A program made the position numbers and the translations under genes. From a virus, in IMG/VR virus record IMGVR_UViG_3300008113_000092, positions 1-45,122 of that record: a DNA stretch of 45,122 nucleotides; one strand, written 5' to 3'. This document shows, piece after piece, positions 32,836 to 40,300 of this stretch; position 1 is the first letter of the stretch, and each line of letters begins with the position of its first letter. Below the pieces are notes generated by a model. That model worked only from the letters and a program-made list of their open reading frames with translations. It did no database searches and had not been told where the DNA came from.

Positions 32836-33997
32836 CGATTTCTGTTACTTCTTCGTCTTCGCTTTCTCCGTCAACTAGTGCCTCAAATTCTTTCTCGTCG
32901 AATAAATCCGGGAGTTTAAAATATGGCTGAATAACTTTCTCGTCAAGAGTTTTTAGAACCTCATCGGTAAAAACCTCTGAAGTGAATATTTGTGTGGAAG
33001 GAACGGTTTTACCTAAATGTCTTACTGCCCATCTTGGTGATGATTCGTTACCTTGGAATACCATTTCTCCAGTTTTCTTATCAACTTCTAATTTTCCCCT
33101 TTGTATTCCACACGTTTCCCAAGAAACGAAATCTTGTAATCCAACATAAGCATTCATACCGTTCATAAAAGAGATATGGAATTTAACAGCATAAGGTCTA
33201 GTGAATCTTGCCTTCTTAGGTGTAGATGTAACTATTATACCAGTTTTTGTGTTGCTACCGTCTTTTAATTGTGCTTTAGAAAGCATGATAACATTACTCA
33301 TCGAGAAGATAGGACCATCACCACCTGCTGCCTCCTTAGTAGGCATAAATCCTCCAATATTTCCTGTAGTTGTATGGTTTGTACAAATTAAAGGAATTTT
33401 AACCCCGGTAAGATCTAGTGTGATTACACGGAATAAAGATCTTAATTCCTTGGATCTAATACCCATATCCATCGCACTTTTACCTTTAAGAGCGTCACCA
33501 GATTCTTTATCTGTCGTTAACATTCCTAGAGAGTCTAATACCAGTAATATCTTAGGATCTGCACCATCTTTTCTGAATCCTTTGACTTTGTCTATAAGAT
33601 TTGCAGTAAATACCTTAAAATCTGTAATAGTTTTAATAGGTTGATAACGAACCATATTAGTATCAATACCGAATTTTTTAGCACCTGATTTATCAATAGC
33701 ACCCTCAGTATCGCAATAGATAACATTATATCCTATTTTTTGTGCCTCTCTCACTATGTTCATACAAAGGAAAGATTTCCCTGTTTGTGGGTCACCTGCA
33801 ATACCCATAGATCTATTGTTTGCTATACCCCCAAACAAAGTTCCTGATAGTTGTGCATTTAATAGATAGTTTCCTGTTGGAATCCATTCAGTAACCTCTG
33901 AAAATTCATTGGTTTCTAATAAAGATCCCATTTCAAATCCATCAATCTTGGATAGTTGCTTGTCTAATTCCAGGAATGAAAATTCTTTCTTAGCCAT
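32816..33997 (-). CDS. uvsX: RecA-like recombinase UvsX
   Basis: A 393-residue strand-exchange ATPase. Walker A is GDPQTGKS at residues 68-75, followed by FLCMNIVREAQKIGYNVIYC and DTEGAID. Walker B is LLVLDSLGML, and the L1/L2 and NHT region is ICTNHTTTGNIGGFMPTKEA. C-terminal acidic residues resemble those of T4 UvsX (391 residues). It coats single-stranded DNA and drives recombination-dependent replication with gp46/47 and gp41, all nearby. The gene lies 8 nt after a small conserved gene and overlaps the next gene by 20 nt. Confidence 0.95.
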   Translation of the reverse strand: MAKKEFSFLELDKQLSKIDGFEMGSLLETNEFSEVTEWIPTGNYLLNAQLSGTLFGGIANNRSMGIAGDPQTGKSFLCMNIVREAQKIGYNVIYCDTEGAIDKSGAKKFGIDTNMVRYQPIKTITDFKVFTANLIDKVKGFRKDGADPKILLVLDSLGMLTTDKESGDALKGKSAMDMGIRSKELRSLFRVITLDLTGVKIPLICTNHTTTGNIGGFMPTKEAAGGDGPIFSMSNVIMLSKAQLKDGSNTKTGIIVTSTPKKARFTRPYAVKFHISFMNGMNAYVGLQDFVSWETCGIQRGKLEVDKKTGEMVFQGNESSPRWAVRHLGKTVPSTQIFTSEVFTDEVLKTLDEKVIQPYFKLPDLFDEKEFEALVDGESEDEEVTEIDGEEQD

Positions 33998-34005
33998 ATT
34001 ATAAA

Positions 34006-34311
34006 TTATTTACTTATTTTTCTTACACTTCTTCTAATGATTTCCGAATCATCTAGATCTTCATTTTCAAATCTTCCGTCCATTTCCCTCAATATAAATA
34101 GATCTTTTCCCATATACATAGCTATAGATTCAAGTTTTTCTATATCATTTGTTACATCAAGATCTCCGTACCATATTTTTCCCTCACCTAAAACAAAAAT
34201 GTTAGCATTAAAATATACCTCATTTCCTGGGAACGAATCCATGTAAGATGATTTTGAACTAGCTATTAATCTACCCTCATATAAACCCAATTCATTAAAT
34301 TTTTTTTCCAT
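34006..34311 (-). CDS. Small conserved phage protein, function unknown
   Basis: A 101-residue protein with the blocks GLYEGRLIASSKSSYMDSFP, GNEVYFNANIFVLGEG, KIWYGDLDVTNDIEKLESIA and LFILREMDGRFENED. This composite pattern (a GDLD motif followed by LREMDGRFxNE) is familiar from uncharacterised proteins of T4-like phages and their relatives. It looks like a compact beta-alpha fold. It directly precedes uvsX (8 nt), so it belongs to the early replication operon. A TATAATATCTATATAAAATA stretch lies upstream. No function is claimed. Confidence 0.6.
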   Translation of the reverse strand: MEKKFNELGLYEGRLIASSKSSYMDSFPGNEVYFNANIFVLGEGKIWYGDLDVTNDIEKLESIAMYMGKDLFILREMDGRFENEDLDDSEIIRRSVRKISK

Positions 34312-34361
34312 TTTTCTTTATTTTATATAGATATTATACTTGTTTTTTTATTTTTGGTCCA

Positions 34362-34390
34362 CAAAAAAAGCTATTTATTCAAAAATAGCT
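34362..34390 (-). terminator. Rho-independent terminator
   Basis: AGCTATTT pairs with AAATAGCT around a six-base loop and is followed on the minus strand by T7 and then GTGG. It directly follows the stop of the 34392-34646 gene. Confidence 0.8.
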
Positions 34391-34391
34391 A

Positions 34392-34646
34392 TCATATTTT
34401 TTTACGATATTCTAATAATATGGAACAGTTTTCAAAATTTTCTTGTGATTCGTTCCACGATATTAGGTAATTCAGGGTATTTATTGTTTCATCCTTATTT
34501 TCTTTTAAAGATTCGTTGAACAGATAATCCGAGCTGATCCATAGTTTTGTTTTGTTTTCCGGGTTTATTTGATATTCCGGTTTCTCTACAAATAAAAAAA
34601 ATCTGCCATCAGCAGATTTTTTAATATATTTTTTTGACTTTCCCAT
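34392..34646 (-). CDS. Small protein, function unknown
   Basis: An 84-residue protein: a basic N-terminus MGKSKKYIKKSADGRFFLFV, then WISSDYLFNESLKEN, and a C-terminal helix ESQENFENCSILLEYRKK. The final helix resembles that of the 93-residue neighbour (SKEEYERCAYLLKIQKEV), a type of short motif seen in several small phage proteins. A TGTATAAATAAAAT stretch, containing the T4 late-promoter core TATAAATA, lies about 10-20 nt upstream. A terminator follows at once, so this is a short unit. Confidence 0.55.
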   Translation of the reverse strand: MGKSKKYIKKSADGRFFLFVEKPEYQINPENKTKLWISSDYLFNESLKENKDETINTLNYLISWNESQENFENCSILLEYRKKI

Positions 34647-34695
34647 ATCCTATATTTTATTTATACAGGATAATATAGATAAGTTTCTTTTTTTT

Positions 34696-34977
34696 CTATA
34701 ATATATTATATGTAGAATTTGGATAGTAAAGTTCTTTTACCTCTTTCTGTATCTTTAGAAGATATGCACATCTCTCGTACTCCTCTTTACTTTCGAAATG
34801 CTCTATAAGTTTTTCAAAAAGATCACTTTTTACGAAATTTCTAAGTTTACCCTCTTCCTTAAAAGCTTCTATACCTTTAGCTCTTATAAAATCGTAAAGT
34901 CTCCTAGAATCCTGATCGTAAGCTCGATCAATTTCTTCTTCAAATTCGTTTATTCTTTTTATTTCTTCTGGCTCCAT
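34696..34977 (-). CDS. Small helical protein, function unknown
   Basis: A 93-residue, strongly charged helical protein (PEEIKRINEFEEEIDRAYDQ, then RRLYDFIRAKGIEAFKEEGK and FEKLIEHFESKEEYERCAYL). The C-terminal helix matches the neighbour's ENFENCSILLEYRK segment, so the two may share a small domain. No enzymatic motif is seen. A long A-rich leader precedes the ATG. Confidence 0.55.
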   Translation of the reverse strand: MEPEEIKRINEFEEEIDRAYDQDSRRLYDFIRAKGIEAFKEEGKLRNFVKSDLFEKLIEHFESKEEYERCAYLLKIQKEVKELYYPNSTYNIL

Positions 34978-35042
34978 GACTTTTATTTTTTATGTTATCA
35001 CTTGTTATTATAAATGTAGGTTATTTTTTTATCGAAAAAAAA

Positions 35043-35384
35043 TCATTTCTGATAATTAGTAAATATTTCTTCACCTTTTCTTATCTCAGATGTTGCAAAA
35101 AATATTATTTTATTCTTTGATGTATCAGTTTCCCAGTCTGCATTATATGAATCATCCGAATGATTAAATATACTACCATAACCCAAACATATTGCTAAAT
35201 CTGATCCACCTTTAGGCCAAGAGAAAAAATGCTCGTGGAGTATCTCCGGATGTGTACCGTGTGGAACTTTTATTAAATGACACTCCTCTAATATTTCACC
35301 GCTCTTTATATTATCTGATGCAAATACACCTCTTCCGTGTATATTAGAATCATCTACATAAATTTTATTTGATCTGTATAACAT
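35043..35384 (-). CDS. SET-domain protein, putative protein-lysine methyltransferase
   Basis: A 113-residue minimal SET domain. It has the opening VDDSNIHGRGVFASDNIKSG with the GRG(V/L)FA motif, the cofactor-binding YGSIFNHSDDSYNADWE (the NHS motif) and the closing IIFFATSEIRKGEEIFTNY (the GEE(I/L)xxxY motif with the catalytic Tyr). Family members transfer methyl groups from S-adenosylmethionine to protein lysines. Here the SET core stands alone with no pre-SET or post-SET Cys clusters. The target could be a virion or host protein. It lies among small early-type genes, divergent from the plus-strand gene at 35458. Confidence 0.85.
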   Translation of the reverse strand: MLYRSNKIYVDDSNIHGRGVFASDNIKSGEILEECHLIKVPHGTHPEILHEHFFSWPKGGSDLAICLGYGSIFNHSDDSYNADWETDTSKNKIIFFATSEIRKGEEIFTNYQK

Positions 35385-35436
35385 AACTATTAATATTATT
35401 TTTTATTAGCTATAGTACAAAAGATTTCAATAAAGG

Positions 35437-35444
35437 GATATATA
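35437..35444 (+). promoter_or_regulatory. GATATATA promoter-like element on the plus strand
   Basis: GATATATA followed by AAAATAAAAAATA, 13 nt before the ATG at 35458. This is the same element as before minus-strand late genes, but here it faces the only large plus-strand gene, which supports its being a real promoter. Confidence 0.55.
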
Positions 35445-35457
35445 AAAATAAAAAATA

Positions 35458-36258
35458 ATGAATAATATCTTATCGATTGAGGATTATTTAAACGAGAACC
35501 GATCTTTTTCACAATTTACTAATTCACAGATAAATGAGTGCTTAAGATACCTAGATTCAGAAGATCCAGCAATATTAGAAGCTTGGTATAATACAATACT
35601 AGATTTTGCAGCACTTATACCTGGTGTAGGATCTATAGCGGAGGGAATAAATCTAGTTTCTTATGCTAAACAGGGTGAATATCTTTTAGCAGGTCTTTGT
35701 GCTATTGGATTAATCCCAATTTTTGGGCAATATATTGGAGCAGGAGGTTCTATATTAGTAAAAACATTAGGAAAAGGAGCTACTTTAGGATCTGGAATAT
35801 TAAAGCCTTTTGTTGGTACTGTAGCTAAGTATTTCACAAAGATAGTTCAATTTTTAAAAAGTTCTAAATTTTTGTCGAAATTCTCAGGAATAGCACCTTT
35901 TGTTGGAAACATAATAAAAGCTCTAAGGAACTTTGTTATGCATGGGGGTAAACAATTAGGAGAATTAGCCAAAGATGCTTCAAAAATAAAATCACTTAAG
36001 AGAAATGTTAAAAATCTTAAACTAGGTACTAAGGCAACTGAATGGATTTTTTCTGACAAAGATAAACCAAGATTTTCTACAACTCCAACAACTGTAGGAA
36101 ATCCAGGTACAATAAGCGACTACTCTGGATATCAAATACCTGTTCCTAAGGATGCTTACATGGCATACCAGGGAACACCTCTTAAAAATATAAGACCATA
36201 TACAGACTCTGAATTATCTCAGGCTGAAATGTCACAGAACTGGGATCAATACCTATAA
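35458..36258 (+). CDS. Hydrophobic, pre-toxin-like protein with capsid-targeting-like N-terminus
   Basis: A 266-residue plus-strand gene. The first residues MNNILSIEDYLNEN fit a T4-type capsid-targeting peptide ending in LxE. Residues 45-115 (LDFAALIPGVGSIAEGINLV, then GEYLLAGLCAIGLIPIFGQY and IGAGGSILVKTLGKGA) resemble the hydrophobic pre-toxin segment found in polymorphic toxins and in some phage virion proteins. Basic amphipathic helices follow, and then a hydrophilic tail. The protein may insert into or act at a membrane on ejection. No toxin catalytic domain is seen. A GATATATA element precedes it and a terminator follows. Confidence 0.6.
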   Translation: MNNILSIEDYLNENRSFSQFTNSQINECLRYLDSEDPAILEAWYNTILDFAALIPGVGSIAEGINLVSYAKQGEYLLAGLCAIGLIPIFGQYIGAGGSILVKTLGKGATLGSGILKPFVGTVAKYFTKIVQFLKSSKFLSKFSGIAPFVGNIIKALRNFVMHGGKQLGELAKDASKIKSLKRNVKNLKLGTKATEWIFSDKDKPRFSTTPTTVGNPGTISDYSGYQIPVPKDAYMAYQGTPLKNIRPYTDSELSQAEMSQNWDQYL

Positions 36259-36265
36259 AAACTAC

Positions 36266-36292
36266 AAACCCAGGATTAATCCTGGGTTTTTT
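36266..36292. terminator. Bidirectional terminator between convergent genes
   Basis: A perfect 12-bp palindromic stem (AAACCCAGGATT / AATCCTGGGTTT) is followed by T6 and GTGT on the plus strand, with A-runs on the other side. It lies between the plus gene ending at 36258 and the minus gene ending at 36305. Confidence 0.85.
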
Positions 36293-36304
36293 GTGTAATT
36301 AAAT

Positions 36305-37075
36305 TTAGATCTTACATCCACAGTTGGGACAGAATTTCCATGTCTGTTTTTTCATTCTTGTTCCACAATCTGTACAATAGTTTCTAATAGAATTAGATTC
36401 TATTGGTTTTTGAGATTCCGGTAATATTCTGTATTTACAAGATTTGCTAGGAAAATAATTAAAGGTTCCGTGAGATTGTTTAAAATCCTGATTGCTTGAA
36501 TCCCCCTTCTCGATCCTTCCTGTTTCTAAAGATTTGGATCCTGCTACTGATGTAGTAGTACTGTAAATAAAATTTTCAGTTGTTCCTCCAAAACATGTTG
36601 ATTGCCCAGGTATTCCCGAATTTCCTATTTTAGTACTGTATAATTCTCCTGTAGTATTAGGAGATCCGTAAGTATAAGTACCAATTGTAAAGCTCCGGTT
36701 ATTGTAAAAATCATGTCTTTCCCCGAAGAATTCTACTTCTACTGTTCCGTTATCTCTTATAGCATTGATCGCTTCATCAGATTTATCTATTTCGTAAGTT
36801 TCAAATAGGAACTTATTGTTAGTTTCAATAAATCTTTCCAGATAAACCCTCTCACCTGGTCTTAAGATGATACCCCCGCTGGAGATCTTTATTCCGTTAA
36901 TTTTGATTTCTGCTAAAACTTTAGCGGTGGATGGATTGAATAATTCAATCTCAAATGTTTCTCCATTTTTTAGATAAATGGTGTCTTCATAGATCTTAAA
37001 TCTATTTCTGTTTCTTGTAATGTGGGCAGTGCATCCTTCCAGACCCAACCCTGATGATGTTGTTGAATAATACAT
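36305..37075 (-). CDS. Beta-sandwich protein with C-terminal zinc ribbon, probable virion protein
   Basis: A 256-residue protein. Residues 25-110 form a beta-rich domain (RFKIYEDTIYLKNGETFEIE, KVLAEIKINGIKISSGGIIL, PGERVYLERFIETNNKFLFE). A Ser/Thr/Gly-rich middle follows, and then a four-Cys zinc ribbon (YCTDCGTRMKKQTWKFCPNC). Similar domain pairs occur in uncharacterised proteins of diverse large phages. It may be a head or tail surface protein. It has a 113-bp upstream region of unusual base composition and a 10-codon upstream ORF (MDTKEGAKIK) that ends a few bases before its ATG. Confidence 0.6.
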   Translation of the reverse strand: MYYSTTSSGLGLEGCTAHITRNRNRFKIYEDTIYLKNGETFEIELFNPSTAKVLAEIKINGIKISSGGIILRPGERVYLERFIETNNKFLFETYEIDKSDEAINAIRDNGTVEVEFFGERHDFYNNRSFTIGTYTYGSPNTTGELYSTKIGNSGIPGQSTCFGGTTENFIYSTTTSVAGSKSLETGRIEKGDSSNQDFKQSHGTFNYFPSKSCKYRILPESQKPIESNSIRNYCTDCGTRMKKQTWKFCPNCGCKI

Positions 37076-37188
37076 AAAGATTATTTTATTTTGGCCCCTT
37101 CCTTCGTGTCCATCTCTGAAAACTCTACGGTTTGTTGACCGGGAAGTGACTAGAAACCTCTAGCTGTATTATTATATATAGGAATTAC
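37076..37188. other. Non-coding gap with a GC-richer, hairpin-forming stretch
   Basis: No long gene is present. On the minus strand there are two small hairpins (CTAGA-GGTT-TCTAG and CGGT-CAACAA-ACCG), a CTTCC/GGAAG pair that could close a larger fold, and a 10-codon ORF ending just before the 37075 start. The stretch is clearly richer in G and C than its surroundings. It could be a leader regulatory RNA or a small RNA. No tRNA or known riboswitch was recognised. Confidence 0.4.
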
Positions 37189-37467
37189 TTAAAAGTTCCC
37201 CATTCCATCTAGAGGAATGTATGATTTTACTAAATCTGAGTGTATTATCTGTGGTATTCTTTTATAATCCTTGTACCATTTATTACAAACATATACTTCC
37301 TTACCGTTCGGTGCTTCTATTATTTCAACAACATCGTATGAAGCTTCCTCGAAAGGACCTATTGCTTTTGTAATTACCCTACCGATAACCGGCATTCTTG
37401 TGACATCATCTCCACTATATGATAGATTTTCTTTTACGATAAAATCATTTATTCTTTTTAACATCAT
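37189..37467 (-). CDS. Small protein with capsid-targeting-like N-terminus
   Basis: A 92-residue protein beginning MMLKRINDFIVKENLSYSGD, which fits a capsid-targeting peptide with a VKE cleavage site. The rest is a compact beta-rich domain (VTRMPVIGRVITKAIGPFEE, ASYDVVEIIEAPNGKEVYVC, NKWYKDYKRIPQIIHSDLVK). The start may be 37467 or 37464 (ATGATG). The stop of the upstream transglycosylase gene (TGA) lies within this ATGATGA, so the two are translationally coupled. It is probably packaged with that enzyme. The fold and role of the domain are unknown. Confidence 0.6.
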   Translation of the reverse strand: MMLKRINDFIVKENLSYSGDDVTRMPVIGRVITKAIGPFEEASYDVVEIIEAPNGKEVYVCNKWYKDYKRIPQIIHSDLVKSYIPLDGMGNF

Positions 37468-38303
37468 TTTACTGAATTTATTCCTATAGGGGCAGTGTTT
37501 GGTATTACCTGCTTCCCTCTTTCTGTACTATCTATATCTATCTGTTGAATTCCTTGAGTCATCAGAGGATTTTCAACCAAATCTAATACGCCTCTGTAAT
37601 ATTCTAATGGTTTTTTCTCCCTGTATGATGATGGATCTGCAAAAGCCCCAGTAAAGTTACCTAGTATATAATTATTTTCGTCGTTTTGCTCGTAGTCGTT
37701 GTCTAATATGCTCTCGATATATTTGTAATATTCCTTTTTAGTTTTTTCTTCACCCTCAAATTTCTTAAACATTTCTATATTTTTGTCAATCACATATTCA
37801 GGAAATTTCCATTTCCAATCCTTTCTTATAGTTTCTGGATAAAAAGTTATTGACGCAAAGTCCCCGGGGGATATATCCTCTTTAACATTCATTTCATCGA
37901 ACCAAGATTTATAGAATGTCTTTATAAGATCTAACTGATCAATATTAGACATTTCTAACACCTCATTCGGTGTATAACTTTTTCCTGTTTCGTCATTTAT
38001 GTATTTTTTTAATGTTTCCGGCATAAATGCTAGCAACCCAACAGCTCCTGATATATTATCTTTACATTTAGGATCAAATCTACTCTCGTGAAATATTGTA
38101 TGAAGAAGCCATTCAGGCTTGATGTTAAGGTCCTTGGATATTCGGATTAACTTTTTAAGAAATTTATTTCTATTATCCTTGATGTACCCTGTATAAGGAA
38201 GCTGAGTAACTGTTTCTTTATTATATGAGGATGAGTCAATTTTATCAACTTTGGTACCCTCGAATAAGGTGAAACTTCTGAAGTCTTTTAGATGTTTTAA
38301 CAT
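37464..38303 (-). CDS. Lytic transglycosylase (SLT-like), probable ejected virion enzyme
   Basis: A 279-residue protein. The N-terminus MLKHLKDFRSFTLFEGTKVD fits a capsid-targeting peptide with an LFE site. Residues 45-150 carry the SLT/goose-lysozyme pattern: ISKDLNIKPEWLLHTIFHES with catalytic Glu73, then DNISGAVGLLAFMPETLKKY and an aromatic helix. It would cut peptidoglycan locally during DNA entry, as gp16 does in T7. About 100 less conserved residues follow, ending in a Pro/Thr tail. No signal peptide or holin gene is seen nearby, which argues for a virion enzyme and against an endolysin. A GATATATA element lies 4 nt before the ATG. Confidence 0.75.
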   Translation of the reverse strand: MLKHLKDFRSFTLFEGTKVDKIDSSSYNKETVTQLPYTGYIKDNRNKFLKKLIRISKDLNIKPEWLLHTIFHESRFDPKCKDNISGAVGLLAFMPETLKKYINDETGKSYTPNEVLEMSNIDQLDLIKTFYKSWFDEMNVKEDISPGDFASITFYPETIRKDWKWKFPEYVIDKNIEMFKKFEGEEKTKKEYYKYIESILDNDYEQNDENNYILGNFTGAFADPSSYREKKPLEYYRGVLDLVENPLMTQGIQQIDIDSTERGKQVIPNTAPIGINSVK

Positions 38304-38307
38304 CTAA

Positions 38308-38315
38308 TATATATC
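38308..38315 (-). promoter_or_regulatory. GATATATA element before the transglycosylase gene
   Basis: GGATATATATTAG on the minus strand, 4 nt before the ATG at 38303, in the 14-bp gap after the thymidylate-synthase-fold gene. The spacing is too short for an ordinary leader, so it may be chance. Confidence 0.25.
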
Positions 38316-38317
38316 CA

Positions 38318-39121
38318 TTAGAATAATTTCTTGAGCATTTCTTTTTCTGAAGCCCAAGCATGTAAGGAAGTTATGTGCATAGTAAGCATACCTGGTTTTA
38401 CTCCTTCCCAATTTTCAGGATCTTTCTTTTTGCATTGATCGATAAGCCAGAATACTTTTTTAGCACATAAGTAAATATCATCCCTAAAATGTCTGAAGAA
38501 ATCACACGATCTAATATAGTATACAACATGAACCCAGTCACCCCTTCTTATAAAATGATATCCTATAGTGCAAGGAACTCTTTCCCCGTGAACTGTACCA
38601 GTGTCTTCAGGAAACCATATAGGTAAAAATGCTTGTCTAGTAAAAGGTTCTCTAATCATTAAATCTACCACATCACCAAAATCCCCATATTGATATCTGA
38701 ATCCAGAATTTTTTATTTTAGAAAGAACCATTCCATCCTTAGCTAAATTTATATACTTTGGCCAAATTCTTTCTGGGTATGTATGTGAGAATCTAGAGTT
38801 ACCACCAAATTCAGAGTTATTCTTTTGTGCATAAGGCCATCTCTCATGTGATGGCGGGGGATTTAATGGTAATCCACTAACCCTTTCTTCAAAATGCTCA
38901 TCAGCCCAATCAAAATTTGGTTTTATCTGTTCCCCTATTACTTTAATATCCTCGTCCATCTGACAAGAAAATGAAAGATTTAATGTTTCAATCATCGCAT
39001 ATTTAGAATCGTGCTTAATTTCTTTTCCCTGCCATTTTTCTGTATGAACGATATAGGAGTAATCATACATTTGCTGTGCGGTCCATTTAATCACATCATT
39101 AAATCTTCCAAATTTTTTCAT
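38318..39121 (-). CDS. Thymidylate-synthase-fold enzyme, predicted dCMP hydroxymethylase
   Basis: A 267-residue protein. It has catalytic Cys184 in RVPCTIGYHF, Arg204-Ser205-Cys-Asp207 and His254 in SLHAW, plus FGDVVDLMIREPFTRQAFLP upstream. Spacing matches E. coli thymidylate synthase exactly: Cys to Arg is 20 residues and Arg to the substrate-selecting residue is 11. That last residue is Asn177 in thymidylate synthases (uracil binding). Here it is Asp215 (RDDIY), as in T4 gp42, where Asp179 selects dCMP. I therefore predict hydroxymethylation of dCMP and probably 5-hydroxymethylcytosine DNA. Plain thymidylate synthase is the alternative. It lies near a GMP-reductase-like gene. Confidence 0.7.
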   Translation of the reverse strand: MKKFGRFNDVIKWTAQQMYDYSYIVHTEKWQGKEIKHDSKYAMIETLNLSFSCQMDEDIKVIGEQIKPNFDWADEHFEERVSGLPLNPPPSHERWPYAQKNNSEFGGNSRFSHTYPERIWPKYINLAKDGMVLSKIKNSGFRYQYGDFGDVVDLMIREPFTRQAFLPIWFPEDTGTVHGERVPCTIGYHFIRRGDWVHVVYYIRSCDFFRHFRDDIYLCAKKVFWLIDQCKKKDPENWEGVKPGMLTMHITSLHAWASEKEMLKKLF

Positions 39122-39165
39122 CGGATATTTTTTTGCTATTATACGTATTTTATTTCAATTGTTTC

Positions 39166-40233
39166 CTATTTATTGAATCTATCTAGTGAATTTTTAGATA
39201 TATGATTAAATCTAACCTTACCTACAAATTCTCCTATAGTTAAACAGTCAGTATAGCTCATCGCGGATCTTAGATAATCTCTAAAATTTTCTGTCCATCC
39301 ACCTATAGTGTATTCTACAGGTTGCATTTTAGAAATTCCCTCGGATGTTTTTAGATCAGTTTTTCCTAAGCTTTTTTGTACCTCCTTTGTTGACATTCCT
39401 CTAAATTTTTTAAAAAATTTTCTTCCTGCTTCAAATTGTAAAAGAACATCTATAGAATACTGATCAACTTTTCCTCCCGGTTCTGTCCAAGAATCATATT
39501 TTTTGTTTCCCTCGTACGTTTCTCCGCAGCTTTCTAAAGCTTTATTAAACATACTTCCAAGCATAACATAGTCAGCTCCGAGTGCAAGTGCCTTTATAAC
39601 ATCCGAATATTTTTTAAACCCTCCATCAGCAACTATTTTAGTTGAGATATTCCTTTCCTTTTGTATTTTTGCAGTTTCGTGAATCAAAGAAGCCATGGGA
39701 TATCCAACTCCGGTTTGAACTGTGGTTAAACATCCAGCTCCATTACCGATACCCATTCTGACAAAATCAGCTCCTGCTTGTGCAAGAGAAAGAAATGTTA
39801 AGGGATTAGCACAATTACCTACCATAATAACGATAGATCTTCCATATTTATCTTTTGCGCTAACTAGCATCTCCCTAACTATATCCATATGACCGTTAGC
39901 TATATCAATTAAGGCGTACGATTTTTCACCTGGCTTAAGGTTTATATGGTTATCTAAAAATATCTCTTTAAAATCGTCTAAACCATAAGAATACCAAGTC
40001 TTGTAGTCTGTAGAATAATAGTCTTTGTGGTATCCTGAAGACATTCTAGGAATAATCCCGTATATTTTATTTTCTTGAAAAACTTTATAGTTGGAATGAT
40101 CTATAACAGTATCCATCGGGGCAGTAAATAATGGGAACATTTGTTTCTCGTCGAAAACATCAACGCTTTTTCTAGATCTTATACTAGTGTGTAATTCAGG
40201 TTCTATTAGAATATCATCAAAGTCAAATAACAT
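39166..40233 (-). CDS. GMP reductase-like enzyme (IMPDH/GMPR family)
   Basis: A 355-residue TIM-barrel enzyme without CBS domains. Blocks are FDDILIEPELHTSIRSRKSV at the start, TAPMDTV, DIANGHMDIVREM, MVGNCANP, GADFVRMGIGNGAGC with catalytic Cys168, QTGVGYPMASLI, IVADGGFKKYSDVIKALALG, ADYVMLGSMF and RGMSTKEVQ followed by SEG. The segment between RGM and SEG is short and lacks the Arg-Tyr flap of IMP dehydrogenase, which favours GMP reductase (GMP to IMP). The gene lies after a terminator with its own AT-rich leader (GATATAAAAAATAAAA). It would rebalance purine pools from degraded host nucleic acid. Confidence 0.75.
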   Translation of the reverse strand: MLFDFDDILIEPELHTSIRSRKSVDVFDEKQMFPLFTAPMDTVIDHSNYKVFQENKIYGIIPRMSSGYHKDYYSTDYKTWYSYGLDDFKEIFLDNHINLKPGEKSYALIDIANGHMDIVREMLVSAKDKYGRSIVIMVGNCANPLTFLSLAQAGADFVRMGIGNGAGCLTTVQTGVGYPMASLIHETAKIQKERNISTKIVADGGFKKYSDVIKALALGADYVMLGSMFNKALESCGETYEGNKKYDSWTEPGGKVDQYSIDVLLQFEAGRKFFKKFRGMSTKEVQKSLGKTDLKTSEGISKMQPVEYTIGGWTENFRDYLRSAMSYTDCLTIGEFVGKVRFNHISKNSLDRFNK

Positions 40234-40300
40234 ATGTTTTATTTTTTATATCAATAGAATTAACAAAAATTCCGGAATACATTAAAAAAAATAATATCAC

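Noticed and set aside
34655-34668. TATAAATA near 34660 as a separate late promoter
   Set aside because: It matches the T4 late core, but it is a single case before a small gene and the region is extremely AT-rich. It is mentioned in the gene entry and not called as a promoter.
37080-37170. Possible tRNA in the GC-richer gap
   Set aside because: No T-loop GTTCRA, no seven-base acceptor pairing and no anticodon arm could be fitted on either strand.
37076-37188. Resemblance of AGAGGTTTCTAG to the preQ1-I riboswitch core
   Set aside because: The matching downstream CCCTCT partner and the A-rich pseudoknot tail of preQ1-I are missing. The stretch folds on itself (CTAGA/TCTAG) instead.
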